Assembly: GCA_021234155.1 (NCBI GenBank)
Contig: JAJEKV010000263.1
Coordinates: forward strand, 62,001 to 126,000
DNA: 64,000 nt
Reading direction: 5' to 3'
From: Isoetes taiwanensis
Lineage: Eukaryota; Streptophyta; Lycopodiopsida; Isoetales; Isoetaceae
The notes under the pieces are model-generated. The model was not told where the DNA came from, did no database searches, and worked only from the letters and a program-made list of their open reading frames with translations. Below, piece by piece: positions 32,901-44,479 of this stretch (positions within the stretch are counted from its first letter, which is position 1; every line of letters begins with the position of its first letter). Made by a program: the position numbers and the translations under genes.

Positions 32901-33910
32901 GGAAAAAATTAAGCATACTATACATTTTTTCATAAAAAATGGTTTGGCTATTTTGCAATATTTTACAGTATTTTATGATATTAATTTGGCTAAAGTTATT
33001 ATTATTATTACGTTTATATATAATTGGACTTGGCGAAACTTTTGAATTATGTACTATAAACTTTCACTTGGCTATTTTTTTTAACTGGAAAAAGCAAAAA
33101 ATGTAAATTAAATTCTGTAGCTTTAGATATATTGTACTACAATTACAAATAATAATCAACAATCAAGGAACGTACAATAATATTGAAAAACTTATAACGG
33201 AAGCTCACAATATAGCTTATAACATCCATAGTCTGAACTACATTCAATGCAACGACACCTTGTAGATATGTTGATCAAATTGCACTTATCTCTAACCCTT
33301 GAAGGTCGTGCATCTAGAGGGATATTGGCCATCTCTTACAGTTCCTTTTTGAAGATGCATATGTGGTATATATATAATAGAATAGAATAGAATAGATTTT
33401 TTAACGTCCACGGAGACCAATAGGTCATGCGACCCATACAATGGGCTAGTACAATCATTACTACTAGGATTGATTAAAAAGCCCCTGCCTCGAAAGGTTT
33501 TCAAGGGAAAAACCTTTGCAGTAATGATGATACTAGACAATCGGAGATAATGACTACTGAGGGCTCAGTAATTGAAGACGTTTATCTAGAACCTCGAGTT
33601 TGAAAAACTACTATCACTGATGATGGTAGGTGGGGATGTGTAAAAGTCTATAATAAGAATCCATTTTTGTTTGGCTATTAATGATTTAATATATAAATAT
33701 TATAATATAAAGAAAGGCTAATCCCTTTTACTTTAAGGAAAAGGGGGGAAATAGTTTGGCTAATCCTAAAAAATTAATGGAGTACTTGTTTTAACTATGG
33801 CTATTTCTTATTTTTTTAAAAGAAAACTCTCTTCAAAAAATTCGCCGCAAAAATTGCCTAGACCCCCTAAAAAATTGCCATTTGGCTATATATAGCCACT
33901 AATTTTTTCC
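32901..33910. mobile_element. TIR element nested in gag
   Basis: Left end GGAAAAAATTAAGC, right end (reverse complement) GGAAAAAATTAGTGG. About 1 kb of AT-rich DNA with repeated 'ttggctaat' words and no transposase. Gag residues stop at its left border and resume at its right border. A copy of the ATTCT-tailed SINE lies inside. The 11-bp terminal match and the absence of coding mark it as a MITE-like element; the flanking 'atgccac' copies may be a target duplication or natural gag repetition. Confidence 0.6.
33376..33525 (-). mobile_element. SINE-like element with (ATTCT)n tail, copy 1
   Basis: On the minus strand: CCTTTCGAGGCAGGGGCTTT, GTACTAGCCCATTGTATGGG, CATGACCTATTGGTCTCCG, TGGACGTTAAAAAA, then (TCTAT)n. 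Copy 2 at 39846-39982 matches nearly throughout. No box A or B is clear, so both may be 5'-truncated. Confidence 0.65.
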
Positions 33911-34318
33911 ATGGATGCCACAAGCTCCAATCGCCCAACAAGCTCCAATGAATTCCACATAAATGGTGCAGCCAAAACAGAGATGGTATCGAAATAAGGC
34001 TCATTTGTATTGCAAGTTATGTGATAAATTCAAGCATGATGAGAGTACTTGTTGGAAAATCCATGGGAAACCAGAATGGACAATCAATAAGTATCTATCA
34101 AGACAGCAAGTGTTTGAGTCGGTACCTCTTCCTAATAATGATGCTCGCATTCAAGATGCAAAGTACATTAAAAATCCTCAAGTTAAGGCTCTTATTGATG
34201 AACTTAAGAAGCAAGAGAAGGCAAAATCAATCGTGAATTGTGGATTTGTTGAGGTGGAGAATGATCCATTTCAGCAAGAAGAAGAGATTGGAGAAGTAAA
34301 TGCGGTTACAAGATCATA
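33911..34318 (+). pseudogene. retrotransposon Gag, 3' part with zinc knuckle
   Basis: A 118-codon frame from 33963 with YCKLCDKFKHDESTCWKIHG, a CX2CX4HX4C knuckle. It ends EVNAVTRS, nearly the same words as the gag tail in the 14.5-kb gypsy element (VNAVTRS), which suggests related lineages. Confidence 0.7.
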
Positions 34319-34689
34319 AAAGATGGTTCAAGAACCAAGAGTAGTGTCGATAGCGGAGAAGACTAAGACCTGTTTTCCAAAGGCTTTGAAGGGACAAGCT
34401 TTGAAGGTTTCAACACCTAAGAAGGTGCAATTCAATGTGCTGCCACAGAACAGTTCCAGTCTATAGAAGAAAATCAGCCCATAGTGATGCCTCCTATGGT
34501 GGAGGACGTTCATAATGAAAATGATGTGATCAGCCAAGTTTTAACTACTAAAATCACATTTAGTCTGGAGCAATTGATGCATTATTCTCCTAATTTGTTG
34601 CAAGAGTTAGGGGGAAGAATAAAATCAGCAATTTTAGTCCAACAAATCATATCAAATAATACCAATAAGAGTAGAATGGAGCCATCAGC

Positions 34690-35110
34690 CTGACAATCTA
34701 AGGATCTAGAGCCATTTCTTTATGATGTGAGTATCAATGGATATCTAATCAAAGACACCAACATAGATACCAGCAGCGGAGTAAATGTGATGCATTATCA
34801 TAGAATGCTTCAAGTTGGATTGAAAATGATGGAACCAACAACTATGTTGCTCGAAGCATTCAATCAAATGAAGGTGCAGCCTATGTGAGTTATATGAAAT
34901 GCCTTGTGCAATGTATATGAGGTGGAAGCAATCTTGGATTTCATGGTTTTGAAATTTCAGAGAGTGTACATGCTGAGCCATACATGGTTAGATGCCGTGC
35001 AAGCTGAGACTTCATGGAGGAAGCGTGAAACAAACATCTTTAAAGGGAAATACAAGATTACTATAGATCATCATCTGAAATCAAGCATGGCTGAAACAAA
35101 CAAAAATTAG
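34690..35110 (+). pseudogene. retropepsin-like aspartic protease
   Basis: The reading YDVSINGYLIKDTNIDTSSG carries the active-site D-T-S in the D-[ST]-[GS] place, followed by VNVMHYHRMLQVGL. Later come FQRVYMLSHTWLDAV, the second half of the fold with the L-x-x-x-WL motif, and then ETSWRKRETNIFKGKYKITI. One stop interrupts it near 34887. It would cleave Gag. Confidence 0.65.
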
Positions 35111-35440
35111 GTAAATCTAATCACATCTCACATGGTTGAAGAGCATGAGCATATTCTTTTATATGAAAATGATAAGTTTGAGCATTGTCATAAGAAAGAA
35201 AGTGATAGATGCTTGAGCAGCTCTGAGTTTGAGATTTTTCATACATATGAAACATTTTTGGATGATGATGAACCATTATTATGTGAGCTAGAGGTGGAAA
35301 GCATTGATATTTTAGCATTTGACCACTCCGAAGATATGTTACGTGCTCTTGAATGTGGTGACAGTCATGACAACAATCCTCTTTATGAGACTTTTAGATT
35401 TGAGACATGTATACTAGTGAACAAGACTTCTACATGCCTT

Positions 35441-36999
35441 AAATGGAGAAATTTGCTCGCTTTGATGATTTAGTACTAAACCGTGAGCTAGAATTGCTAA
35501 TTTTTTATGCTCTGATGAATGAAATGTACATAGAATGGTTCAGACCTAGATTTCAGCTTTATAGCAGTTCAAAGAAGCTTTAGAATCAAGCACAACTATT
35601 TCCTTGCATGTTTGAGCATGGAAGTGTGGAAGAGATGAGCAAATTTGAGCATGACTATGTGATAAAGGATGGGAAATTGTAGCACTTTATCTCAGTGTGC
35701 AGCGGCCAAAGATGCTCCTAAAAGTTTATTTGCACCATTTGAGACTAATAAGTTAGCTGGAATATGTCATTTTAGCAAGCTCTATTACATTACATCATAT
35801 TTGCCATATGGGTATGCTAGTGCAGTAATATTTGAACGAGTTGTTGGACTGTGGTTTGTTCTTTGGCCACACTTTTTGCTCTTATTACATGTTGTCAGCA
35901 TTCTCCTATTTGAAAGATGTTTACTTGATAGGGTTGGAGTTGGTTGATGACTCCAGAAGGGGAATTATTACCTAATCCCAAAAATGGAAAGGAACTCAGT
36001 CCTTATTTTGAAAGAGAAGTGTTATTCTAAGGGATTCAGATTTGACATAGCTCCAATTACAGGGAATTGGTGGAGCATTTTTGGGGTTATAACATGTCGT
36101 TTTGATATCAAAATAGATGGTGACAGTTCAATAATACATGATTTTTCCAAATCAATAGATGTATTTTGGCAATACGAATCTAATGAGCTATTGTGCAAGT
36201 CAAACAGAGCTCTGGAAATGGAGAAATTTGCTCGCTTTGATGATTTGGTACTAAACCGTGAGCTAGAATTGCTAATTTTTTATGCTCTGATGAATGAAGT
36301 GTACATAGAATGGTTCAGATCTAGGTTTCAGCTTTATAGCAGTCCAAAGAAGTTTGAGAATCAAGGACAACTATTTCCTTGCATGTTTGAGCATGGAAGT
36401 GTGGAAGAGATGAGCAAATTTGAGCATGACTATGTGATAAAAGATGGGAAATTGGGCATGAGCAGCACTTTACCTCAGTGTGCAGCGGCCAAAGATGCTC
36501 CTAAAAGTTTATTTGCACCATTTGAGACTAATAAGTTAGTTGGGATATGTCATTTTAGCAAGCTCTATTACATTACATCAGATTTGCCATATGGATATGC
36601 TAGTGCAGTAATATTTGAACGGGTTGTTGGACTGTGGTTTGTTCTTTGGCCACACTTTTTGTTGTTATTACATGTTGTCAGCATTCTCCTATTTGGAAGA
36701 TGCTTCCTTGATAGGGCTGGAGTTGGTTGATGACTCTAGAAGGGGAATTATTACCTAATCCCAGAAATGGAAAGGACCTCAGGCCTTATTTTGAAAGAGA
36801 AGTGATATTCTAAGGGATTCAGATTTGACGTAGCTCCAATTACAGGGAATTGGTGGAGCATTTTTGGGGTTATATCATGTTGTTTTCCTATCAAAATAGA
36901 TGGTGACAGTTCAATAGTACATGATTTTTCCAATTCAATAGATGTTTTTCAGTGATACGAATTCAATGAGCTATTGTGCAGGTCAAACAGAGCTCTGGA
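35441..36999 (+). repeat. ~780-bp tandem duplication inside the LTR element
   Basis: Two adjacent copies, 35441-36215 and 36216-36999, share AATGGAGAAATTTGCTCGC at their start and 'caaacagagctctgg' at their end. The second copy keeps a 248-codon frame (35984-36730) with EKFARFDDLVLNRELELLIF, KFEHDYVIKDGKL and a hydrophobic end. The first copy is broken near 35582 and 35683. The protein is not recognised. Small indels separate the copies. Confidence 0.85.
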
Positions 37000-37226
37000 A
37001 CTCAAGATATCAGCTTTCAAAGTTTTCCACAGTTACTGAGGCTCTGTTTCGTCACTGTCATTTTAGACCAATTTGTTTGTACCATTTATTTGGATTTGAA
37101 GAGGGTAATTTTTTTTCTAAACATACATGTAAATGTGTCATTTAGGGAGTCCCAAGGACCATACTAGTATATTTTGGTGTGGGTTCTCCGCCACGGAATA
37201 GCACATTTTCCCAATGTGGTTGCCAC

Positions 37227-37535
37227 TTTTGGGGTGGTATAGGAGACCGTATACCGTATATGAAGGGATATATGCACATGCACGCATGGAGGACATATGC
37301 ACGTATGCATTGTAGTGTGTGCTATCCATCACGATGCTATCATATCAAAGGAGAGAGTGTTATCTGAGCAAGGAGAGAAAATAGAGAGATGGTGTATGAG
37401 AGAGAGATTATTTTTGCTTGATCTAGCTATGGAGATTATGAATCTTTATGTTGTGCATTGCATAGATCTGATAGACTGAAGCTTGGATTATTGATTTTTC
37501 ATCCTTCTTGCAAGGTTGGAGTTTAGGCTCTAACA
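37227..37535 (+). repeat. 3' LTR, 309 bp
   Basis: Aligns with 31387-31610 at both ends and ends GGCTCTAACA before the ACTAG duplication. Its first base pair is TT rather than TG. No clear polypurine tract precedes it. Confidence 0.85.
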
Positions 37536-37540
37536 ACTAG

Positions 37541-38099
37541 TAATTGCATTGAAGTTGTTTTGACTGAAAAGAGCCGCTCATTCAAGCGGAGGAGAGATTT
37601 ATAGCAATGGAAAATGAATTGGAGATATACAAAAGCATGGCATCAATACTAAAAGAATGCCCAGATGGAGTTCTTGCACATCTCAAGCAAAAAGAGAAGA
37701 TGGATAAGATCTAGATGTGGAAGAATATGGCTTTCTTTACTTTTCTTTCACGTGGAAGAATAGAGCTATGTCATTCCTTTTCTTTCATTGTAAGCTTTTT
37801 GAAAAAATTTGGCAAAGTAATCTTATGTCCTTTATCTTTAAGATTCTTAAAGTCATCACACCATGCAACAATGGTTAAGCCCAAAGAAAAGGGGAATGAT
37901 GACATTTCATGTTGTTTTATCATAGGGTAGCTAATCCAATTCATTATCTTCATGGCCGCTTCTACCTTAATGAAAATCTATGGAATTATAGGGATGGAGT
38001 TTCCAATTTTAATAGCTTCACCCTGTTTGATCATTTTCCCCACCTTTTGGAGCTCAAATGTAACTCTCTCCAAACCAAAAGGAAACCATGCTTCAAACT
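37541..38099. other. no gene recognised
   Basis: A short forward frame near 37606 reads MENELEIYKSMASILKECPD and has a coiled-coil look, but it ends within 36 codons. ORFs at 37715-37953 overlap on both strands. Possibly exon debris; not supported as a gene. Confidence 0.35.
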
Positions 38100-40513
38100 C
38101 GCCTTAACTTATTGTATTTTTTTAGGGATGTTACGGAAGATATTATAAGATGCAAACAGTAGAGGCGGAACAGCAATTGCGACTAGAATTCATAAGGTCG
38201 TTAGGTCACTACCCGAAAGCTTTAGAATATTTTAGACTCGAAGAAAATCCACTGTTGGTTCCTACCTAAAATTTTCTGTAGCTTTAAATTCAACAACCTA
38301 ATTTTCGACAATGTAAAATTATACCTACAATTTCTATAAATTACCAAACCAACAATCAAATTTGAGGTTCGAAATTTGATCCACAATTGAAAATACAGAT
38401 AAATTTAACTTTTTGATCCATTTCTAAAAGGCCAAGGCATGATACAAAAGGTGGGTTAGAAGGTGGATTAGGACAAAAGCACAATATAAAGTTCAAAAGA
38501 AACAGTACATATTGTGTCTCTAGAAACAAATGATTGTCGACTCTCATGACTTAAACCAAAATTCAGACTAAAGCTCAGCCACATTTATGTTTAAGAATTT
38601 AGATTTAATATATAAATTTCAAACCTCAAAGTAATTTCTTTGTAGTAAGATACTTCCAATATTGCTAATATGCTCTTTTACATCTCTAATAAATGTAGAA
38701 ATCAGATTCAAGAACCATGAAACCATCATACGCCTACAACCATGAAGCTATTCATAACAGAATATTATGAATTAGATTAAATCTTTATTCAACATCCTTA
38801 ACAAATTCTTACACAAATTAAGGAAATAATAGACAGACTTGATGCCTACCTTAATTAAATACCTCGTAACCTAATTCCTACCTTAATTAAATCCTCTTAA
38901 CCGATAGGTTCAGCTCATCCGACAATGTGGAGCATCCATTCCATTCCAATCTCATGGGAGATCGGTTGAAACAATGCAGCTATTAGAGACATTTTGCCTA
39001 GAATTGAACTTGTGATAAAACTTTTGACGTGCCGAACATGTGATAACTGAGTCGTGGAGCTTCTAAACCTATGATAATCGAGCTATGGATACAATAGCTC
39101 CGGCCTACTAGATTATCTATGATAACATAAGTTATACTTATACTTTTGCAGGTTATTTTTATTATTTGTATTGTTTTCTTACTCAATATTATCTTAACTT
39201 GTAGGTTTGAGTTTTTATTATTGTTTTGTTATTTAATATTGGTTTAACTTACTGTATTTTTTTTAGAGATGTTATATACAATACTATAAGATGCAAACAA
39301 TAGAGGCAGGACATGAAATGCGACTAGAATTTTGGCTGTTAAGTCGCTACTTAGAAGCTTTAGAATATTTTAGACACTAAGAAAATCCCACGTATTGTAA
39401 ACCTGCTAACTTTTGATTCCTACCTAGAATTTTCTGTAGCTTTAAATTCAGCAACCTATCTACAATATAAAATCTTACTTACAATTTTTATAAATTAAAA
39501 ACCAATAATCAAATTTGAGATTCAAATTTTGATCTACAGCTTAAAATACAGATCAAATTAACTTTTTGATCCATTTCTAAAAGGCCAAATCATGATACAA
39601 AATGTGGATTAGGTCAAAAGTGCAACATAAAATTCAAAAGAAAGAGTACAAATTGTGTCTCTAGAAACAATGATTTTCAACTCTCATTATTTAAACCAAA
39701 ATTCAGACCAAAGCTGAGCCACATTTATGATTAAGAATCTAGATTTAACATATGAATTCAAAACTATTGCACCTCAAATTAATTTATTTGTAGCAAGATG
39801 CTTCCAGTATTGTTAATATGCTCTTTTACAGCTCTAATAAATGTAGAATAGAATAGAATAGAATAGTTTTTTTAACGTCCACGGAGACCAATAGGTCATG
39901 AGACCCATACAATGAGCTAGTACAATCATTACTACTAGGATTAAAAAACCCCTGCCTCGAAAGGTTTTCAAGGAAAAAACCATGAAACCATCAAATACCT
40001 ATAACCAAAAGCTATTCTTAACAAAATATTATGAATTAGATTAAATCTTTACTCAACATCCTTAACAAATTATTATACAAATTAAGGAAAGAATAGAGAG
40101 ATTTGATGCCTACATTAATGAAAAGAAAGCTATACTTTTGAAGGTTATTTTTATTATTGTTATTGTTTTGTTGCTCAATATTAGTTTACTTGTAGGTTAT
40201 CTATCTTTAAGTTTTTATTATTGTTTTGTTATTTTATTTTGGTTAACTTATTTTATTTTCTTTTAGGGATGTTACGGACGGTATTATGAAATACAAATGG
40301 TAAAGGCGGGACAGGAACTACGACAAGGATTTTGGCTCTTAAATCGCCACCCGAAAGTCTTAGAATATTCTAGATTTAAAGAAATTTTTTTGTATTGTAA
40401 ATCTGCTAAGTCTTGATTCCTACCTAGATTTTTTTGTAGCTTTAAATTCAATAACCTAATTTTTTACAATTTAAAACCTTATTTACAATTTTTATAAATT
40501 AAAAACCAATAAT
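38100..40513 (+). repeat. three diverged direct repeats with exon-like cassette
   Basis: Units start near 38100, 39240 and 40240. Each opens with 'aacttattttatttt...tttag', followed by a cassette of ~40 codons (38126, 39267, 40267) reading GCYGRYYKMQTVEA, then Q-L-R-L-EF and PKALEYF. Units 1 and 2 continue for ~0.85-1.1 kb with 'tttctgtagctttaaattc', 'aactttttgatccatttct' and further shared stretches. Unit 3 stops at 40513. The pyrimidine-rich tract ending in AG before the open cassette resembles a 3' splice site. Confidence 0.7.
39846..39982 (-). mobile_element. SINE-like element with (ATTCT)n tail, copy 2
   Basis: Nearly the same as copy 1 at 33376. It lies in the second large repeat, between 'aaatgtaga' and 'accatgaaacc'. 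The first repeat keeps these two flanks joined by 13 bp at 38694-38725, so an empty site exists in the same window. Confidence 0.7.
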
Positions 40514-40657
40514 GGAGAGTGAACTTCTATGGAGAGTGGTACAAAATCCTGCAGTCGCTTGGCGTTGAAGTACGTCCGGGGTTTAAGGTTGAGCTAGATT
40601 TTGAGAATTTTGTCAAACAACTAGATAAACACTTTCATAAACGCATCTACATGAGAC

Positions 40658-40966
40658 TCCATAAATTTGTCGACGTTATAAAAACTATCTTGCATGTGCA
40701 ATACCTTATGCAACATGGTTTGGACATGTTGTAATTTTAGGGTTTCTTATAACAAAAGACCATTGAATTTGTTTAATGTCAAGACTATATTCTTTTTACA
40801 TGTATGTTGTGTTAATTCCATAAATTTGTCAACGCTATATCTTGCATGTGCAATACCTTATGCAACATGGTTTGGACGTCATAATTTTAGAATTTCTTAC
40901 ATCAGAATACCATTGGATTTGTTTAATGTCAAGACTATATTCTTACTATATGTATGTTGTGTTAAC
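40658..40966 (+). repeat. tandem duplication, ~154-bp unit
   Basis: Two copies (40658-40812, 40813-40966) share 'ccataaatttgtc', CTTGCATGTGCAATACCTTA, TGCAACATGGTTTGGAC and 'ttaatgtcaagactatatt'. About one base in ten differs. Confidence 0.8.
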
Positions 40967-41259
40967 AATGTTTTTGAAGGAGTTTTCTAAACAAAATCAA
41001 TCCATAAACTGGATGCATTTAAGCATTGTTTTCTAGACCATTCTTTAAATTTTAGTTATGTTCTTAGTGTATGGTGTAACAATGAGCTCTCATGTTTATG
41101 GGGCATACTTTTCTATTTGCACATCAAAGGAGAATATCTCGCTACATCAGAGGTGAGTCCTATTCTACTTTAGGGTTAGATGTGAATGCTTATAATGTTG
41201 TGGATATCGCTTAGAGGACACATAAATTAGCCTAAATTATAATGTTGCAAAAAGCCTAA

Positions 41260-42619
41260 ATGGATGTAGGATTGCACATACCAGCGACTCCTATGGGGAG
41301 ATCTCACAAACAAACGCCACCTGTCGTGGCCAACAAACCCTCATATATGACGCCCATGAATGAAAGCAGGTCTGGTAGGAAGAGATGTTTGGCACATAAG
41401 CATGTTGCAAATGCTAAAGCTTTGAAGTTAATATTGGCTAATCATCCAATGCACCAACAATATAGAGCCAACACATTGTCTGTCTGGTCAAGTGGATGAG
41501 TTACCAACAGTTGAATGACATGGTTGTGGAAGGAAATATTGCACATACGGGGGATTCGCATCTCATCACATCAGAAGTAAATGATGTTAGATGCAATTAT
41601 TTTCCACAATACAGGAACGAGTGGATGATCATGAAATGTTGTTACAAGCTAGGGAGATCCCACACGTACACATACTAGGGACTCATATGGGAACGTCTCA
41701 CAAAAAAAATGCCACCTGCTGTGGCTAACAACCCCTTATATATGACGCCTGTGGATGAAAGTAGGTCTGGTAGGAAGAGACATTTGGCACGTAAGCGTGC
41801 TAGAATATGATGTGATAGCTACAGAGGTAGTTCATGCTAGCCAATCCTCCAGATTACTAGCAATTGTGGAGACAGTCACCCCAGAGCCAACCTATGATCT
41901 GTCTGGAAAAGACACCAACATTCGAATGACATGCTTGTGGAAGGAACTGATGCACATAGGGGGTATTCATATCTCATCATATCAAAAGTAAACGATATTA
42001 GGATGCAATAATTTCCCACGATACAGGAACAAACGAGTGATCATGCAATGTTGCTACAAACTACAGACATGAATGTTGATTGCTTTAGCATACCATGGCA
42101 AGCAAGAGCCACTGGTACCATCCCATTGACTGATACCACATATCACCTGAAGATGAGAGCAATACTCAGAGAAGGAGAGACATTGAGAGCAAAAGAAGGG
42201 AAAAGTGTAAAGCCTTGAGGTCATGATATACATGATTGGTAAATGCTGCGCAATTGTCTACAACAATAGAGAATAATCCATCCTATGTGACACCTGAGGC
42301 TGAGAGCAATAGTCAAAGGAGAATGCGCATGGGACGAAGAAGAAGGGAAAGGCATACAACTGTGGGGTTGGATTACAACGCTGCTATTGGTCCTAGAGAA
42401 CATCCTACTGGTAAAAGCAGTTTCAATAAAATAGCATGGACCTGGAATTTACCTCCTCCCCATGACCTTGGTAACATGGTTTATAGATGTTCGTATTGTG
42501 GGGCTATGCAATGGATAGCAGAGCTCTCAGTTAGGAAGATATGTCAGGCATGTGCAAATGGAAACATTCAACTGCCATTGATTCTAGAATCACCACAGGC
42601 AATATACAAGAACATATAG
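41260..42619 (+). pseudogene. Helitron N-terminal region with repeated motif
   Basis: A peptide motif PSYMTPMNESRSGRKR (41340s) recurs in diverged form near 41735 (here with MTPVDESRSGRKR) and near 42275 (PSYVTPEAESNSQRR), inside a ~400-bp tandem duplication. The last part has CSYCGAMQWIAELSVRKICQ, the Cys-rich segment that precedes Rep in plant Helitrons. Confidence 0.65.
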
Positions 42620-42879
42620 CTTGGGTGATCATTTTCGCACGAACATTAGAAGGTATAATAATATATTCTCATTTGCCTCAGTGGGCATGAAAATTGATGA
42701 GGCACTGGCAAATGCTATTGGTGGGGTTCATGCTTTTAGAGTCAATGGCCGCATGTGCCATAAGCTCTGAACACTATTGCCACTGCAGGGGCATCAAAAG
42801 CATGCAAAATTTGCGCAGATATACATCGTGGATGGTGATGACATGCAAGTTGAAAGTAGGATGTCCATTTTGATGGATT

Positions 42880-44405
42880 GAGGCAAGAAATAATGGTGCG
42901 GTTGCAGGCCCTTATGATAAAACGCAATCCATTTGTTAGCATATTCTTGAGTGCGGTACAAATTATGTATATTCATCCAACTATGGATATCTGTTTGCGT
43001 ATACCTTCTTGCAACATGCAAAATCATGTGAGGAGGCAATTTAATGCTCCAACTGCAAATGAGGTGGCTGTCTTAATGCCTATTGATGATAAGCCCAAGG
43101 ATGGTCAGAGGGATATTATTATATTAAGGATGGTGGCTTGAAGTTTATAGATGCATATCACTTAGCATATGATCCATTGCACTTTGTGTTACTTCTTCCC
43201 TACGGTACAGATGGATGGCACCTTAAAATACCTCATGGGCGGAGTGGTGCAAAGGAAATAATTGTTATGGAGTACTACAGATGTCATCTGTTCACGCGTC
43301 ATAGACATGCATCTCCCCTTCACATGGCTGGCCGGCTCTTTCAAGCATACATTTGTGATATGTTTGCAAAGATGGAACAAGAAAGGCTACAAGTTCTTGT
43401 GTTGAATCAACACGCCATTCGAAAAGACATGTTGCAAGGCATTATGGACTTTGAAGGAGATGATGCAGGTGCTATTGGCCGAAAAGTTGTGTTACCATCC
43501 TCATATGTTGGAGGTCTGAGATACATGGCCCAACGGTATCAGGATGCCATGTCTATTGTTCGCTAACTTGGCAGGCCAGACCTCTTTATAACCATGATTG
43601 CTAATGCAAATTGGGAAGAGATTAGGAGGGAATTATTATATGGCCAATCGTTAAGTGATCGACCAGAATTAGCAGCTAGAGTATTCCATATGAACGATCG
43701 CATAATCGCAAAAGTCTATGTTATTGAGTTCCAGAAGAGAAGCTTGCGACATGTACATTTGTTGACTATGTTGGATCAGGCCGATGAGCCCCTTCACAGC
43801 CGAAGAGATTGATCAAATCATTTGTGTTGAAATACCAGATAGGATACATATCCTGAATTATATGAGGTGGTCACCGCAATACGATGCATGGGCCATATGG
43901 TACTGGATATCCAAATAGTCTGTGCATGCAGGATGGTAAGTGTACAAAACATTACCCATGTGCATTTTCAAATGAAACGATAGTTGTTGATGGATATCTG
44001 TTGTACCAAAGAAGGAATGATGGCCAAAAGGTGAAAAAAGGAGATATAGATTTAGACAACAATTGTGTCGTGCCACATAATCCGTGGTTGGTATCGTACT
44101 TCAAGTGCCATATCAATGTTGAGGTATGTGCTGCTGTAAAGACCGTTAAATATTTGTACAAGTATGTCTACAAATGGCCGGATATGATCAATGTGAACTT
44201 AGAGGTGGCAAGTGGTGGTGCATCTACTAGCAGGGCACCCACCGTAAACCATGATGAGGTTGAGCAATTCTTGAATGCACGCTATTTCTCAACTTCTGAA
44301 GCATCATGGAGAATCCTCTCATATGATATACAACAACAATTTCCTCATGTCACTAGATTGGTTGTGCATCTCCCAATGCAACAAGATGTATGTGAGAAGG
44401 CATGA
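42880..44405 (+). pseudogene. Helitron Rep (HUH nuclease) domain
   Basis: In order: YDPLHFVLLLPYGTDGWH, MAGRLFQAYICDMFAKMEQE, VVLPSSYVGGLRYMAQRYQD, then VIEFQKRSLRHVHLLTML with the H-V-H of the HUH motif. Then IHGPYGTGYPNSLCMQDGKC partly shifted, and VVPHNPWLVSYFKCHINVEV with KYLYKYVYK. HUH Rep nicks and joins DNA during rolling-circle transposition. Breaks occur near 43567, 43812 and 43880. Confidence 0.85.
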
Positions 44406-44479
44406 GCGTGGACACTACAAGAAGCAAGAATAATGGAATAACGTTGACAGCTTTCTTCGGGATGAATGCATCTTAAAAT

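Larger units (their letters stand above)
31387..37535 (+). mobile_element. non-autonomous LTR retrotransposon (gag-protease only)
   Basis: LTRs with TG...CA ends and an ACTAG target duplication at both sides (31382-31386 and 37536-37540) define a 6.1-kb element. After the 5' LTR, TGGCGACCACGGTG at ~31614 is a primer-binding candidate. The inside has gag, a zinc knuckle and a retropepsin in order, but I find no reverse transcriptase, RNase H or integrase. That fits TR-GAG-type elements mobilised by others. It contains a nested TIR element and a large tandem duplication. Confidence 0.8.
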
